Part shown: piece by piece, positions 51,653 through 60,815 of the stretch
Layout: each line of letters starts with the position of its first letter
How positions within the stretch are numbered: position 1 is the stretch's first letter
DNA from: Cupriavidus pinatubonensis
GTDB taxonomy: Bacteria; Pseudomonadota; Gammaproteobacteria; Burkholderiales; Burkholderiaceae
Assembly: GCF_019602855.1 (NCBI RefSeq)
Contig: NZ_CP080766.1
Coordinates: 1,116,001 to 1,180,000, forward strand
Direction: 5' to 3'
DNA: 64,000 nt
The notes under the pieces: model-generated
The model's database searches: none
Told to the model about the DNA's origin: nothing
Seen by the model: only the letters and a program-made list of their open reading frames with translations
Position numbers and translations under genes: made by a program

Positions 51653-52567
51653 TCAGTCCCGACGCCGGGTCGGCCCTGGCAGCGCTGCGAGGAAATCCAT
51701 GAACGCCGCGATTCTGCGCGAACCGCGCTGGTTCGGCAGATACAGGGCGGAGATTGCGGAACTGGCCTGATCCGGGTTGACTGACCATGCATCGAACAAT
51801 GGCATCAGTCGTTGGCTTTCGATATCTTCATCGATCAGCCAGTCCGGCAGAAGGCCGATTCCGGCGCCCGCGAGCGCGATATCGCGCAAGACGTCGATGT
51901 TGTTGCTGCGAAAATGTCCGCTGACGGGAACTTTGGTCTCGCTGTCGCCCTGGCGAAATGTCCAGACCTGGTCGCGCGTGCCGTAGCTGAACCGAAGGCA
52001 ACGATGGTTGACCAGATCAACGGGATCATCGGGACAGCCCCGGCTTTCCAGATAGGCCGGACTGGCGACCACCCGGCGACGAAAGCGCCCGATCTCACGC
52101 GCGACGACATTGTCATACGACGCAGGGCTGCCGAGCCGCACGGACAGATCGACGCGCTCGCCCACGAGGTCGACGATATCGTCGGTCAGCGTCACGTCGA
52201 CCTCGAGCTGTGGATACTTCGCCAGCCAGCCGCCGAGATACGGCGCGATGCACCGCCGCCCGAAGGCCACCGGCAATGACACGCGCAACTGCCCGACCGG
52301 CTCCTCGCCTCGATCCGCGATCAGCGCATCAGCCTCTTCCACGGCATCCAGGATCCTTCGAGCCCGCTGATAGTAGGTGGCGCCGGCCTCCGTCACCGTG
52401 ATCTGCCGCGTCGAGCGGTTCAGCAGCACGGCGCCGAGCGACGCCTCCAGTCCATCAAGCGCACGCGTCACGGACGACGTCGCCAGGTCCAGCCTTCGCG
52501 CAGCGGCCGAGAATCCCTTTGCGTCCACGGTCTCCACGAACATCTTCAGTGCAAGCAGTTTGTCCAT
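51653..52567 (-). CDS. LysR-family transcriptional regulator
   Basis: This 304-residue protein begins MDKLLALKMFVETVDAKGFSAAARRLDLATSSVTRALDGLEASLGAVLLNRSTRQITVTEAG, a standard LysR HTH. The effector domain (LRVSLPVAFGRRCIAPYLGGWLAKYPQLEVDVTLTDD) is DmlR-like. ATG at 52567 is preferred over a TTG at 52612. It is convergent with the MFS gene and divergent from the VOC operon at 52819, which it may control. Confidence 0.9.
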   Translation of the reverse strand: MDKLLALKMFVETVDAKGFSAAARRLDLATSSVTRALDGLEASLGAVLLNRSTRQITVTEAGATYYQRARRILDAVEEADALIADRGEEPVGQLRVSLPVAFGRRCIAPYLGGWLAKYPQLEVDVTLTDDIVDLVGERVDLSVRLGSPASYDNVVAREIGRFRRRVVASPAYLESRGCPDDPVDLVNHRCLRFSYGTRDQVWTFRQGDSETKVPVSGHFRSNNIDVLRDIALAGAGIGLLPDWLIDEDIESQRLMPLFDAWSVNPDQASSAISALYLPNQRGSRRIAAFMDFLAALPGPTRRRD

Positions 52568-52789
52568 CCTCGCCGTGATCCTTGTTGATTGAATTGGCTT
52601 GTCCGTACCCAAGGCACGGACAGATTATGCCGAGAGATTCGCGTCAAGGATCGCCGACGGGCTCGCTTTGTATCGGGCTGGTCACTTCACAGGCCCGATC
52701 ACGCCCCCATCGGCCCGCAAGGGTTAACACCGAGATTCGCGCCCCTTGGTCTTCTGCGCGTTCCGCCCTATTATTTATCAACCGATCAC

Positions 52790-52803
52790 TGATCGATCGA
52801 TCA
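52790..52803. promoter_or_regulatory. 14-bp perfect palindrome before the VOC operon
   Basis: TGATCGATCGATCA is its own reverse complement and ends just before the AAAGGAG site of the VOC gene. This is a typical operator position; the TetR product at 56667 or LysR at 51653 are candidate ligands. Confidence 0.5.
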
Positions 52804-52818
52804 TTAAAGGAGACAGCG

Positions 52819-53280
52819 ATGGCACTGACCAGGCTGGCACATTTTTCCATCCGCACCACCGACCTGGAGCGGACTTGCGCGTTCTACGAACGCATCCTGG
52901 GTTTCCGACGCGGATACCGGCCCCCGTTCGACTTTCCGGGTGCGTGGCTCTACATGGGCGATGACGAGCGCGACTATGGAACCGTGCACATCATCGGCGT
53001 CGACCCTGACAACCCGCAGGGCCTGTCCGCCTACCTTGGTGACAAAGCCCTGCCCGCATCGGGAACCGGCACGCTGGACCACATCGCCTTCCTTGCCACG
53101 GGTGTCCGGCAGATGTGGGCGACTCTGCGCGCGGAGGGCATCGCCTGGCGCGACCGCACCGTTCCAAGCCTTGGCCTGCACCAGGTGTTTATCGAGGACC
53201 CGTCTGGCGTGACGATTGAATTGAACTATCCGGCCGCCGAGGTGGAAGGCCTGGAACTGCCGAAAGCGGCGCAAGCATGA
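52819..53280 (+). CDS. VOC-family (glyoxalase/dioxygenase-fold) protein
   Basis: The 153-residue protein has metal-site candidates in RLAHFSIRTTDLERTCAFYERILGFRRG (His near residue 8), GTLDHIAFLATG and GVTIELNYP (Glu). It could be an isomerase, lyase or extradiol-type enzyme; the substrate is unknown. AAAGGAGACAGCG precedes the ATG. It is the first gene of an operon with an FAD monooxygenase and an ActP-type carrier. Confidence 0.85.
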   Translation: MALTRLAHFSIRTTDLERTCAFYERILGFRRGYRPPFDFPGAWLYMGDDERDYGTVHIIGVDPDNPQGLSAYLGDKALPASGTGTLDHIAFLATGVRQMWATLRAEGIAWRDRTVPSLGLHQVFIEDPSGVTIELNYPAAEVEGLELPKAAQA

Positions 53281-53294
53281 ACCGGAGTCATGGC

Positions 53295-54518
53295 ATGAAC
53301 AACGTACTGCAACAACGACCCAGGGCAATCATCGTAGGCGGCTCCCTCGGCGGACTCTTTGCGGCCAATATGCTTCAACGCAATGGCTGGGACGTCACGA
53401 TCTTCGAGCGCACGCCCGAGACATTGACCGGCCGCGGCGCTGGCATCGTCACGCATCCGGAACTGTTCGAAGCGCTCGCTGCTGCCGGCGTGGCGATCGA
53501 CGACAGCATCGGGGTTCGTATCCGTACCCGCGTCACGCTCTCGCGCGACGGCTCGACTGTATCCGATCGCGAGATGCCGCAGACATTGACGGCCTGGGGC
53601 AAGATGTATGACGTACTGGGCCACGCATTTTCCGGCGAGTATCGGACCGGTGCCACGGTGACGGACGTCGATTCGCGCAGCGACCATGCAGTGGTCAAGC
53701 TGGAGGACGGCTCGACGCACCGCGCCGACCTGGTCATTGCTGCAGACGGCTTTCGCTCCGGCGTGCGCGAACGGCTGGTGCCATCCGCGGCCCTGGAATA
53801 CGCCGGATATATCGCCTGGCGTGGTCTTGTTGATGAAGCCAAAATTTCGCGCGAAACGCATGCGGCAATCTTCGACAAGTTCGCCTTCTGCCTGCCGCCG
53901 CATGAGCAGATCCTCGGCTACCCCGTGGCCGGCGACGGCAACAGCACGACGCCGGGCCAACGCCGCTACAACTTTGTGTGGTATCGCGCCACGCGCGAGC
54001 ACGACGAACTGCCCGACCTGCTGACCGATGCCACCGGCAAGGTCTGGAACAACGGCATTCCGCCGGCGCTGATCCGCGCGGACGTGCTCGCCGACATGGA
54101 AAGCGCCGCCGCCGACCGGCTTGCTCCGCAGTTCGCGGAAATCGTGAGCAGCACTGCGCAGCCGCTGTTCCAGCCGATCTTCGACCTGACCGTGCCCCGC
54201 ATGGCCTTCGGCCGGATCGCGCTGCTCGGCGATGCCGCCTTCGTGGCGCGCCCGCATTGCGGCATGGGTGTCACCAAAGCCGCCGGCGACGCCATGGCCC
54301 TCGTCCGTGCGCTTGCCGGACATGAGTCTGTTGAAACGGCGCTCGAAGCGTACAGCGCGGAACGCGTCCAGGTGGGACAGGCAGTCGTCGAGCATGCCCG
54401 CCATCTCGGCGCATACATGCAGGCGCAACTCAAAAGCGAGCAGGACCGCGAGATGGCCGAACGCTATCGCACCCCCGAGGCGGTGATGCGTGAAACCGCA
54501 GTTTCGCGCCGCTTCTGA
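53295..54518 (+). CDS. FAD-dependent aromatic-type monooxygenase
   Basis: This 407-residue group A flavoprotein has GxGxxG-like AIIVGGSLGGLFAANMLQRNGWDVTIFER, the DG motif (DLVIAADGFRSGVRERL) and the GD motif (RIALLGDAAFVARPHCGMGVTKAAGDA). It resembles 2,6-dihydroxypyridine or salicylate-type hydroxylases. A start at 53277 overlaps the VOC stop (ATGA), but GGAG lies 7 bases before the ATG at 53295, so that is preferred; either is possible. The substrate is unknown; a hydroxylated aromatic or N-heterocycle is a guess from family. Confidence 0.87.
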   Translation: MNNVLQQRPRAIIVGGSLGGLFAANMLQRNGWDVTIFERTPETLTGRGAGIVTHPELFEALAAAGVAIDDSIGVRIRTRVTLSRDGSTVSDREMPQTLTAWGKMYDVLGHAFSGEYRTGATVTDVDSRSDHAVVKLEDGSTHRADLVIAADGFRSGVRERLVPSAALEYAGYIAWRGLVDEAKISRETHAAIFDKFAFCLPPHEQILGYPVAGDGNSTTPGQRRYNFVWYRATREHDELPDLLTDATGKVWNNGIPPALIRADVLADMESAAADRLAPQFAEIVSSTAQPLFQPIFDLTVPRMAFGRIALLGDAAFVARPHCGMGVTKAAGDAMALVRALAGHESVETALEAYSAERVQVGQAVVEHARHLGAYMQAQLKSEQDREMAERYRTPEAVMRETAVSRRF

Positions 54519-54552
54519 CGGATCTGGAACCACAAACATTCGGAGACAAAGC

Positions 54553-54915
54553 ATGCCTCAAACCGCCCCCGCCGCTTACTCAACCGATCTCGGCACGGCC
54601 GGGATCGATCCGCCTTTACCACACCCCGTGCTCAGCGAGCCCGCCTTCGAGCGCCTGCACCGCATGCGACGCCGATTCTCCTGGTCGCTCACGGCAGCCA
54701 TGCTGGCCGTCTACTTCGGCTTCATTCTTACGCTGGCGTTCCGGCCGGACCTGCTTGCCGTGCCGTTGACTCCCGGCCAGCCGATGAGCATCGGCATACC
54801 GGTCGGCTTCGGCATGTTTGCCTTCACCTTTGCCCTGGTGGCCATTTACGTGCATCGCAGCAACACCGTCTACGACAAGATGATCGCGGACATCCGCAAG
54901 GGACTTCAGCCATGA
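54553..54915 (+). CDS. DUF485 inner-membrane protein (YjcH-like)
   Basis: This 120-residue protein has two TM segments ([20 protein letters not shown] and [24 protein letters not shown]), the DUF485 pattern. It is typically encoded directly before actP, as yjcH is in E. coli, and is assumed to assist the symporter. CGGAGACAAAGC precedes the ATG, and its stop overlaps the next start. Confidence 0.9.
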   Translation: MPQTAPAAYSTDLGTAGIDPPLPHPVLSEPAFERLHRMRRRFSWSLTAAMLAVYFGFILTLAFRPDLLAVPLTPGQPMSIGIPVGFGMFAFTFALVAIYVHRSNTVYDKMIADIRKGLQP

Positions 54916-56549
54916 AACGCCTATTGATCACCGCTGCCGCGCTGGCAGCAACCACCCCGGCCTTCGCGGCGACGCCTCCGGTCGGCCAGGGCCTCAACCT
55001 GATTGCCATCGGCATGTTCGTGGTATTTGTCGCGGCGACGCTCGGCGTGACGCGCTGGGCAGCACGGCGCAACCACAGCGTTGCCGACCACTACGCGGCG
55101 GGCGGCAAGATCACTGCGATGCAAAATGGCTGGGCCATCGCCGGCGACTATATGTCGGCAGCATCGCTGCTCGGTATCTCGGCGCTGGTCTTCACCAGCG
55201 GCTACGACGGGCTGATCTACTCGATTGGCTTTCTGGCCAGCTGGCCGATCATCCTGTTCCTGATCGCCGAGCCGCTGCGCAACCTCGGGCGCTACACGCT
55301 GGCCGATGTCCTGTCCTATCGCCTCAGGCAGCGGCCAATTCGTGGTTTCTCGGCATCGAGTTCGATCGTCATCGTGCTCCTGTACCTGGTCTCGCAGATG
55401 GTCGGCGCCGGCAAGCTCGTGGAATTGCTGTTCGGCTTCAACTACACCTCGGCGGTCGTGCTGGTCGGCGTGCTCATGGTCGTCTATGTGTTCTTTGGCG
55501 GCATGCTCGCGACCACCTGGATCCAGATCATCAAGGCGGTCATGCTGCTGGCCGGTTGCGCATTCATGGCTTACATGGTGCTCAGCCGTTTCGGCTTCAG
55601 CCTGAACAGCCTGTTCGACCACGCCATTGCCGCGCACGGCAAGCACGAGGCGATCATGCGTCCCGGCGGTCTGGTGTCCGATCCGGTCTCCGCCGTTTCA
55701 CTGGGGCTGGCGCTGATCTTCGGTACGGCTGGACTGCCGCACATCCTGATGCGCTTTTTCACCGTCGGCGATGTCAAGGCCGCACGCAAGAGCGTGCTTT
55801 ATGCGACCGGCATCGTCGGCACGGGCTATGCCATGATCATCGTGATCGGATTTGGCACGATCGCGCTGGTTGCGCAGGATCCGCTGTACCACAATGGCGC
55901 GGGCGCAGTGATTGGCGGCGTGAACATGGTGGCCGTGCATCTGGCTCACGCAGTCGGCGGCAATGTGTTCCTCGGCTTTATCTGCGCCGTGGCGTTCTCG
56001 ACCATCCTGGCTGTCGTGGCAGGCCTGACGCTCGCCGGATCTTCGGCGATCTCGCATGACCTCTATGCAACGGTCATCCGCAAGGGGCAAGCGTCCGACA
56101 AGGATGAGCTGCGAGTGTCCCGCATGACCACGCTGGTGCTTGGTGTCCTGTCGATCCTGCTCGGCATTCTGTTCGAGAAGCAGACCATTGCGTTCATCGT
56201 CAGCCTGACCTTCTCCATCGCGGCCAGCTCCAATTTCCCCGTGCTGCTTCTGTCGATCTACTGGCGCGGGCTCACCACGCGCGGCGCCGTGGTCGGCGGC
56301 ATGCTGGGCCTCGTGACCGCAGTCGTCCTGACGATCCTCAGCCCAACGGTCTGGGTACAGGTGCTGGGACATGCGTCCGCAATCTACCCGTACGAATATC
56401 CGGCGCTGTTTTCGATGCTGGTGGCATTCCTCGGCATCTACGTGTTCTCCGTGACCGACCGATCGCCTCGCGGCGCGTGGGAACGCGATGCCTACCAGAA
56501 CCAGCGCGTAGATGGCGAACTGGGGCTCGGCAGTAAAACCGCCGGCTGA
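54912..56549 (+). CDS. actP: Sodium:solute symporter, ActP-like (monocarboxylate uptake)
   Basis: This 545-residue SSS-family carrier has a signal-like N-terminus ([19 protein letters not shown]) and about 13 TM segments: [51 protein letters not shown] and [13 protein letters not shown] are ActP hallmarks. ActP imports acetate, glycolate and other short acids. In this operon, with an FAD monooxygenase and a VOC protein, it may import an aromatic or hydroxy acid instead; this is inference. Confidence 0.9.
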   Translation: MKRLLITAAALAATTPAFAATPPVGQGLNLIAIGMFVVFVAATLGVTRWAARRNHSVADHYAAGGKITAMQNGWAIAGDYMSAASLLGISALVFTSGYDGLIYSIGFLASWPIILFLIAEPLRNLGRYTLADVLSYRLRQRPIRGFSASSSIVIVLLYLVSQMVGAGKLVELLFGFNYTSAVVLVGVLMVVYVFFGGMLATTWIQIIKAVMLLAGCAFMAYMVLSRFGFSLNSLFDHAIAAHGKHEAIMRPGGLVSDPVSAVSLGLALIFGTAGLPHILMRFFTVGDVKAARKSVLYATGIVGTGYAMIIVIGFGTIALVAQDPLYHNGAGAVIGGVNMVAVHLAHAVGGNVFLGFICAVAFSTILAVVAGLTLAGSSAISHDLYATVIRKGQASDKDELRVSRMTTLVLGVLSILLGILFEKQTIAFIVSLTFSIAASSNFPVLLLSIYWRGLTTRGAVVGGMLGLVTAVVLTILSPTVWVQVLGHASAIYPYEYPALFSMLVAFLGIYVFSVTDRSPRGAWERDAYQNQRVDGELGLGSKTAG

Positions 56550-56564
56550 CCGTTCCCCCATGAT

Positions 56565-56604
56565 GAGAAGCGACCCGCGCAGGCTTCAGCGGGCCCGTCT
56601 TCTC
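56565..56604 (+). terminator. Terminator-like hairpin after actP
   Basis: GAGAAG pairs with CTTCTC and CCCGC with GCGGG in an interrupted stem, followed by ATTTAT. It lies just after the actP stop and before the tetR gene. Confidence 0.6.
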
Positions 56605-56666
56605 ATTTATCGCCCGATTGGTAGAATCCTGACATTATCCGCATCACCACTGCGAGAAGAAGCGTC

Positions 56667-57341
56667 ATGGAGACCAGCACTGCATCGGCCGGGGAAGATA
56701 CGCCCGTCAAAGCGTCCAGGCGGCTGCTGCCCGAGGAACGCGAACAGCAGATTGTGGAAAAGGCGATCGAGCACTTCACCCGGAACGGCTTTGGCGGAAG
56801 TACCCGCGAACTGGCACGGCAGATCGGGGTGACGCAGCCGTTGCTCTACCGCTACTTCCAAAGCAAGGATGCATTGATCGAGCGCGTCTACAACGAAGTC
56901 TTCCAATGGCGCCCAGGCTGGGAAGGGCAGATCGCAGACCGCTCGTTGCCGCTGACGGAACGGCTTCACGCCTTCTACCTCGACTATTCGTCGGTGATCC
57001 TTCGCGAAGAGTGGATTCGCCTGTTCATCTTTGCCGGCCTCACGCACGAAGGCATCAATAAAAAATATCTGAGCAAGTTGCGCAGCAAGGTGTTCCTTCC
57101 GGTGCTGGCCGAGGTCAGAGCGGAGTTCGGCATTCCCGCTCCGCGCAATGCGGCAGAAACCGAAGCCGAGATCGAAATGATCTGGAGCCTGCACGCGGCC
57201 ATTTTCTACATCGGCGTGCGCAAGTGGATCTATGGCCTGAAGGTGCCGGCCGACATGGACGCCCTGATCCGGCGTCAGGTCGATATGTTCCTGAACGGAG
57301 CCGCGGCGGCCATACGTGCGATGCGTGCAGGCACGCCCTGA
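56667..57341 (+). CDS. TetR-family transcriptional regulator
   Basis: At 224 residues the N-terminal HTH is EREQQIVEKAIEHFTRNGFGGSTRELARQIGVTQPLLYRYFQSKDALIERVYNEVF, followed by a helical ligand domain. The start at 56667 gives a short tail before the HTH. It lies after the VOC-monooxygenase-symporter operon but behind a terminator-like hairpin, so it may have its own promoter. The palindrome at 52790 is a candidate operator. Confidence 0.88.
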   Translation: METSTASAGEDTPVKASRRLLPEEREQQIVEKAIEHFTRNGFGGSTRELARQIGVTQPLLYRYFQSKDALIERVYNEVFQWRPGWEGQIADRSLPLTERLHAFYLDYSSVILREEWIRLFIFAGLTHEGINKKYLSKLRSKVFLPVLAEVRAEFGIPAPRNAAETEAEIEMIWSLHAAIFYIGVRKWIYGLKVPADMDALIRRQVDMFLNGAAAAIRAMRAGTP

Positions 57342-57429
57342 GCCGCCACAGTTTGTTGTGTGACTGGCTACCCCTGGTCAAGAGAGGAGCCGGCCAACCC
57401 GCCGCGTGACGCGCCGTGCTTTGGCTTGC

Positions 57430-57447
57430 TGCCCGCCCGCACGGGCA
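57430..57447. terminator. Small hairpin between convergent tetR and outer-membrane factor genes
   Basis: TGCCCG and CGGGCA flank CCCGCA. It lies after both stop codons of convergent genes; the stem is short and has no T-run. Confidence 0.35.
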
Positions 57448-57458
57448 ACCAGGCAGCA

Positions 57459-58904
57459 TCAGCCAGCCGCATGCGGCTGCCATCCGCCACCGAGCGCCTT
57501 GAATGCCGCAACCGCGGCCCGCGCCGATTCGGTCCGGGCCTGAGCCCTTGCATCGGAGGTTTGCAGGAGCCGCTCGTCGGCATGCAGGACCTCGATCAGG
57601 CGGACGACGCCTTTCTGGTAGGCGGCAAACGATGCATCGCGCGCCTGGGACAGCGACGCCTCCCCGCGTGCCAGGGTCTGTGCCTGGTTCTCGCGCTTGA
57701 CCAGCGCGGAGAAGGCGTTCTCGACATCTTCCGTGGCGTGCAGCACGGCCTGGCGATACGCGGCGAGCGATTCCGCCTCCTGTCCCTGCGCCTGTTCAAT
57801 CTGCGCGTTGATGCGGCCGAAATCGAACAGGCGCCAGCGCAAGCCCGCTACGCCTGCTGCCTGGCTCGCGCCAGCGGAAAAGAGATTGCCGCTGGCCACG
57901 GTGGTGGCGCTGCCCAGCAACGCCCCCAATGAAAATTTCGGGTAGTACTCCGCAATGGCGACCCCGATGCGTGCATTGGCGGCTGCCAGCCGCCGCTCCG
58001 CGACGACCAGATCGGGCCGGCGCCGCAGCAGGTCTGCGGGCGACCCCGAGCCAGTGATCTCCGGGGCCGCGGGTATGTCTTGCACACCCTGCAGTTCCGC
58101 GCGATATGTGCCGGGCGGCACGCCGAGCATGACGTCGAGCGCGTTCAGCGCCGCATCCAGTCCGGCCTCGAGTACCGGTATGGTGGCCTGAACCTCGGCC
58201 AGCGCGCCTTCGGCCTGCCGCACTTCCAGTTCTGCTGCGAGGCCCTTGCCATACAGCAGGCCAACAGTCGACACCAGCTTCTGTTGCGTCTCCGCCTGCC
58301 GCGTGGCAATGGCAAGGCGGGCCTGCAGGCCGCGGACCGTGATGTACAGGTCCGCGGTCTGCGCGGCCACCGCAAGCCGCGTGGCCATGGCGCCCGCTTC
58401 CGATGCGCGATAGTCAGCGAGCGCAGCCTCGCGCCCGCGCCGCAAGCCGCCGAACACGTCCAGTTCCCAGGACGCGCCCAAATTCGCTTCGTAATTGTTG
58501 CCATACCGGTCAAAGCCCTGCGTCGCGCTTTGCAGCCTCCCCAGCGGTGTTTCGATCGACTGGTAGCTTCGGGCCGCCTGTGCGCTGACGCCGGCCGAAG
58601 GCAGCAACGCCGCGGTGGCGGCACCGAGCCCGGCGCGAGCCTGGGCGACGCGTGCCGTCGCCTGGGCCAGATCCAGGTTCTGGTCGAGTGCGACCGACAC
58701 CAGGCGGGTCAGTTGCGGATCGCCAAACCCCTCCCACCAGTTCACGAGTTCCGCCGTGGATGCGGCCCGGCGCTGCTCGACCTGCGGCTGGCCCAGGTAT
58801 CGCTCCGACAACGGGACATCTGGCGCGTGATAGTCGGGGCCGACCGCGCAGCCCGCCACGACGGCGGCACTCAGTAAAGGGGCGAGGAGACGGGCAGAAC
58901 ACAT
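57459..58904 (-). CDS. Outer-membrane efflux lipoprotein (NodT/OprM family)
   Basis: At 481 residues it has a lipoprotein signal (LSAAVVAGCAVGPDYHAP) and two OEP repeats with the signatures NWWEGFGDPQLTRLVSVAL, LLRRRPDLVVAERRLAAANARIGVAIAEYYPKFSL and LRWRLFDFGRINAQIEQA. It forms the outer duct of the RND pump encoded divergently (59688-63955). A probable TetR operator lies 24-49 bases upstream of its start. Confidence 0.93.
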   Translation of the reverse strand: MCSARLLAPLLSAAVVAGCAVGPDYHAPDVPLSERYLGQPQVEQRRAASTAELVNWWEGFGDPQLTRLVSVALDQNLDLAQATARVAQARAGLGAATAALLPSAGVSAQAARSYQSIETPLGRLQSATQGFDRYGNNYEANLGASWELDVFGGLRRGREAALADYRASEAGAMATRLAVAAQTADLYITVRGLQARLAIATRQAETQQKLVSTVGLLYGKGLAAELEVRQAEGALAEVQATIPVLEAGLDAALNALDVMLGVPPGTYRAELQGVQDIPAAPEITGSGSPADLLRRRPDLVVAERRLAAANARIGVAIAEYYPKFSLGALLGSATTVASGNLFSAGASQAAGVAGLRWRLFDFGRINAQIEQAQGQEAESLAAYRQAVLHATEDVENAFSALVKRENQAQTLARGEASLSQARDASFAAYQKGVVRLIEVLHADERLLQTSDARAQARTESARAAVAAFKALGGGWQPHAAG

Positions 58905-58927
58905 GGCAGCGGACCTTGAAAGGATGT

Positions 58928-58953
58928 TGTGACGATTTTATAAATTGGTCACA
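58928..58953. promoter_or_regulatory. Probable TetR operator 1 (26-bp imperfect palindrome)
   Basis: TGTGAC and GGTCACA frame an A/T-rich centre (GATTTTATAAAT). The right half, TAAATTGGTCACA, is identical to operator 2. It lies between the divergent outer-membrane factor and tetR genes. Confidence 0.75.
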
Positions 58954-58990
58954 TGTTGTCAACTCCCAATTCGCGCGGTACCCTCGCACC

Positions 58991-59608
58991 ATGACTGAGA
59001 CCACGACCACCACGCCGGCCCAGCGCGGGCCGTCCGACCACGCCATCCGCACCCAGATCGTGGAGGCGGCCACCAAGCATTTCAGCCTCTATGGCTACGA
59101 GAAAACCACGGTGTCCGACCTCGCCAAGGCGATCGGCTTCTCCAAGGCGTACATCTACAAGTTCTACGATTCGAAGCAGGCGATCGGTGAAGTGATCTGC
59201 GCGAACTGCCTGACCGCGATCGTCAAGGCAGTGGACGAAGCGGTGGCGGGTGTGCCGTCGGCCGCTGACCGGCTGCGGCGTATGTTCCGCGCGCTCGTGG
59301 AAGAAAGCGTCCGCCTGTTCTTCCAGGATCGCAAGCTCTACGCCATCGCCGCGGCCGCCGCTGCGGAGAGGTGGCCGCCGGTGAAAGCCTACGAAGTCCA
59401 CGTCAGGCAGCTGGTCCTGCAGATCGTCCGCGAAGGACGGGAATCGGGCGAGTTCGAGCGCAAGACACCGCTTGACGAAGCCACCAGCGCGATTTACCTG
59501 ACCATGCGCCCGTTCTTCGATCCGCTGCTGTTGCAGCACAACCTCGATCTTGCGGAAGAGGCGCCGGCCCTGCTTTCGAGCCTCGTCCTGCGCAGCCTGG
59601 CGCCTTGA
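58991..59608 (+). CDS. TetR-family repressor of the RND efflux locus
   Basis: This 205-residue protein has the HTH IRTQIVEAATKHFSLYGYEKTTVSDLAKAIGFSKAYIYKFYDSKQAIGEVI and a helical effector domain. It lies between the two operators and directly before the adaptor and pump genes, which is the classic arrangement for autoregulated efflux repression. The ATG at 58991 is chosen by the HTH position; the open frame extends far upstream over the outer-membrane factor gene and is a shadow. Confidence 0.9.
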   Translation: MTETTTTTPAQRGPSDHAIRTQIVEAATKHFSLYGYEKTTVSDLAKAIGFSKAYIYKFYDSKQAIGEVICANCLTAIVKAVDEAVAGVPSAADRLRRMFRALVEESVRLFFQDRKLYAIAAAAAAERWPPVKAYEVHVRQLVLQIVREGRESGEFERKTPLDEATSAIYLTMRPFFDPLLLQHNLDLAEEAPALLSSLVLRSLAP

Positions 59609-59623
59609 GCGCCGCTTTCTGTT

Positions 59624-59649
59624 TGTGACCATTGACTAAATTGGTCACA
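59624..59649. promoter_or_regulatory. Probable TetR operator 2 (26-bp near-perfect palindrome)
   Basis: TGTGACCA and TGGTCACA form the arms, with TTGACTAAAT between. TTGAC may be part of a -35 element covered by the repressor. It lies 39 bases before the adaptor gene. Confidence 0.8.
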
Positions 59650-59687
59650 AGAACAATACTGAGGTCCTGCCTTCCAGGAGAGACCTC

Positions 59688-60815
59688 ATGCTTTCGCGTC
59701 GCCTTGCCTCTTCCGCCGCAAGCTGCCTTTTGCCCCTCGCGCTAGCCGCGTGCGGCGAAAAGGCCGCGCCCGACCCGCGTACCCAGCCTCCGCTAGTCCG
59801 GGTCGAAACTGTCCGGACCACATCGGTCGGTTCCCGCTCATTCACGGGAACCGTTGCCGCCCGCGTTCAGGGCGATCTCGGTTTTCGCGTTTCCGGGAAA
59901 GTGCTGGAGCGGCTGGTGGATGCGGGGCAGACAGTCCGCCGCGGGCAGCCGCTCATGCGGATCGATCCCAATGACCTGAAGCTCGCGGCCCACGCGCAGC
60001 AGGAAGCCGTCGCGGCGGCCCGTGCACGGGCCAGGCAAACCGCGGAAGACGAGGCGCGCTACCGCGATCTGGTCGGCTCGGGCGCCGTATCGGCCTCTGC
60101 CTATGACCAGGTGAAAGCCGCGGCGGACTCGGCCCGGGCCCAACTCAACGCGGCAGAGGCCCAGGCCGACGTGGCCCGGAACGCGACCAGCTATGCGGTA
60201 CTGGTCGCCGATGCCGACGGCGTGGTCGTCGAAACGCTGGCGGATGCAGGCCAGGTTGTCAGCGCCGGCCAGATCGTGGTGCGTGTGGCGCACGCCGGTC
60301 GCCGCGAGGCCATCGTGCAGCTGCCCGAAACCCTGCGCCCGGCCGTGGGTTCCGTCGGCCAGGCAACGCTCTACGGCAATGACAGCCTGACCGTGCCGGC
60401 CAGGCTCAGGCAGCTTTCGGACGCGGCGGACAGGCAGACCCGGACCTATGAAGCGAGATATGTGCTGGAGGGCCCGCTGGCCGACGCCCCGCTCGGCGCC
60501 ACCGTGACCGTCCGGCTCCCCGAAAGCCATGCTGCGACAGCGCAATCGGACCTGCAGGTACCGATCGGCGCGCTGCACGATGCCGGCAAGGGCCCTGGGG
60601 TGTGGGTGATCGATCCAAAGCTCAATCGTGTGAGCTGGCGTCCGGTGACGGTTCGCGGCCTCGGTGACGACGCCGCGCGCGTCGCCGGTGAGCTCCGCAC
60701 CGGCGACCGTATTGTGGCGCTAGGCGCCCATCTGCTGCGCGAAGGCGAGCAGGTCCGCGTCGCCGCCAGCGAAACCGTGGCCGCCCGTGAGGCGGGCCGT
60801 GGAGCGCAGCAATGA
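59688..60815 (+). CDS. RND efflux periplasmic adaptor lipoprotein
   Basis: At 375 residues it has a lipobox (LALAACGEKA), lipoyl halves (LGFRVSGKVLERLVDAGQTVRRGQPLMRID and VLVADADGVVVETLADAGQVVSAGQIVVRV) and a helical hairpin between them. It is the membrane-fusion partner of the pump that follows. CCAGGAGAGACCTC precedes the ATG, and its stop overlaps the pump start (ATGA). Confidence 0.92.
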   Translation: MLSRRLASSAASCLLPLALAACGEKAAPDPRTQPPLVRVETVRTTSVGSRSFTGTVAARVQGDLGFRVSGKVLERLVDAGQTVRRGQPLMRIDPNDLKLAAHAQQEAVAAARARARQTAEDEARYRDLVGSGAVSASAYDQVKAAADSARAQLNAAEAQADVARNATSYAVLVADADGVVVETLADAGQVVSAGQIVVRVAHAGRREAIVQLPETLRPAVGSVGQATLYGNDSLTVPARLRQLSDAADRQTRTYEARYVLEGPLADAPLGATVTVRLPESHAATAQSDLQVPIGALHDAGKGPGVWVIDPKLNRVSWRPVTVRGLGDDAARVAGELRTGDRIVALGAHLLREGEQVRVAASETVAAREAGRGAQQ

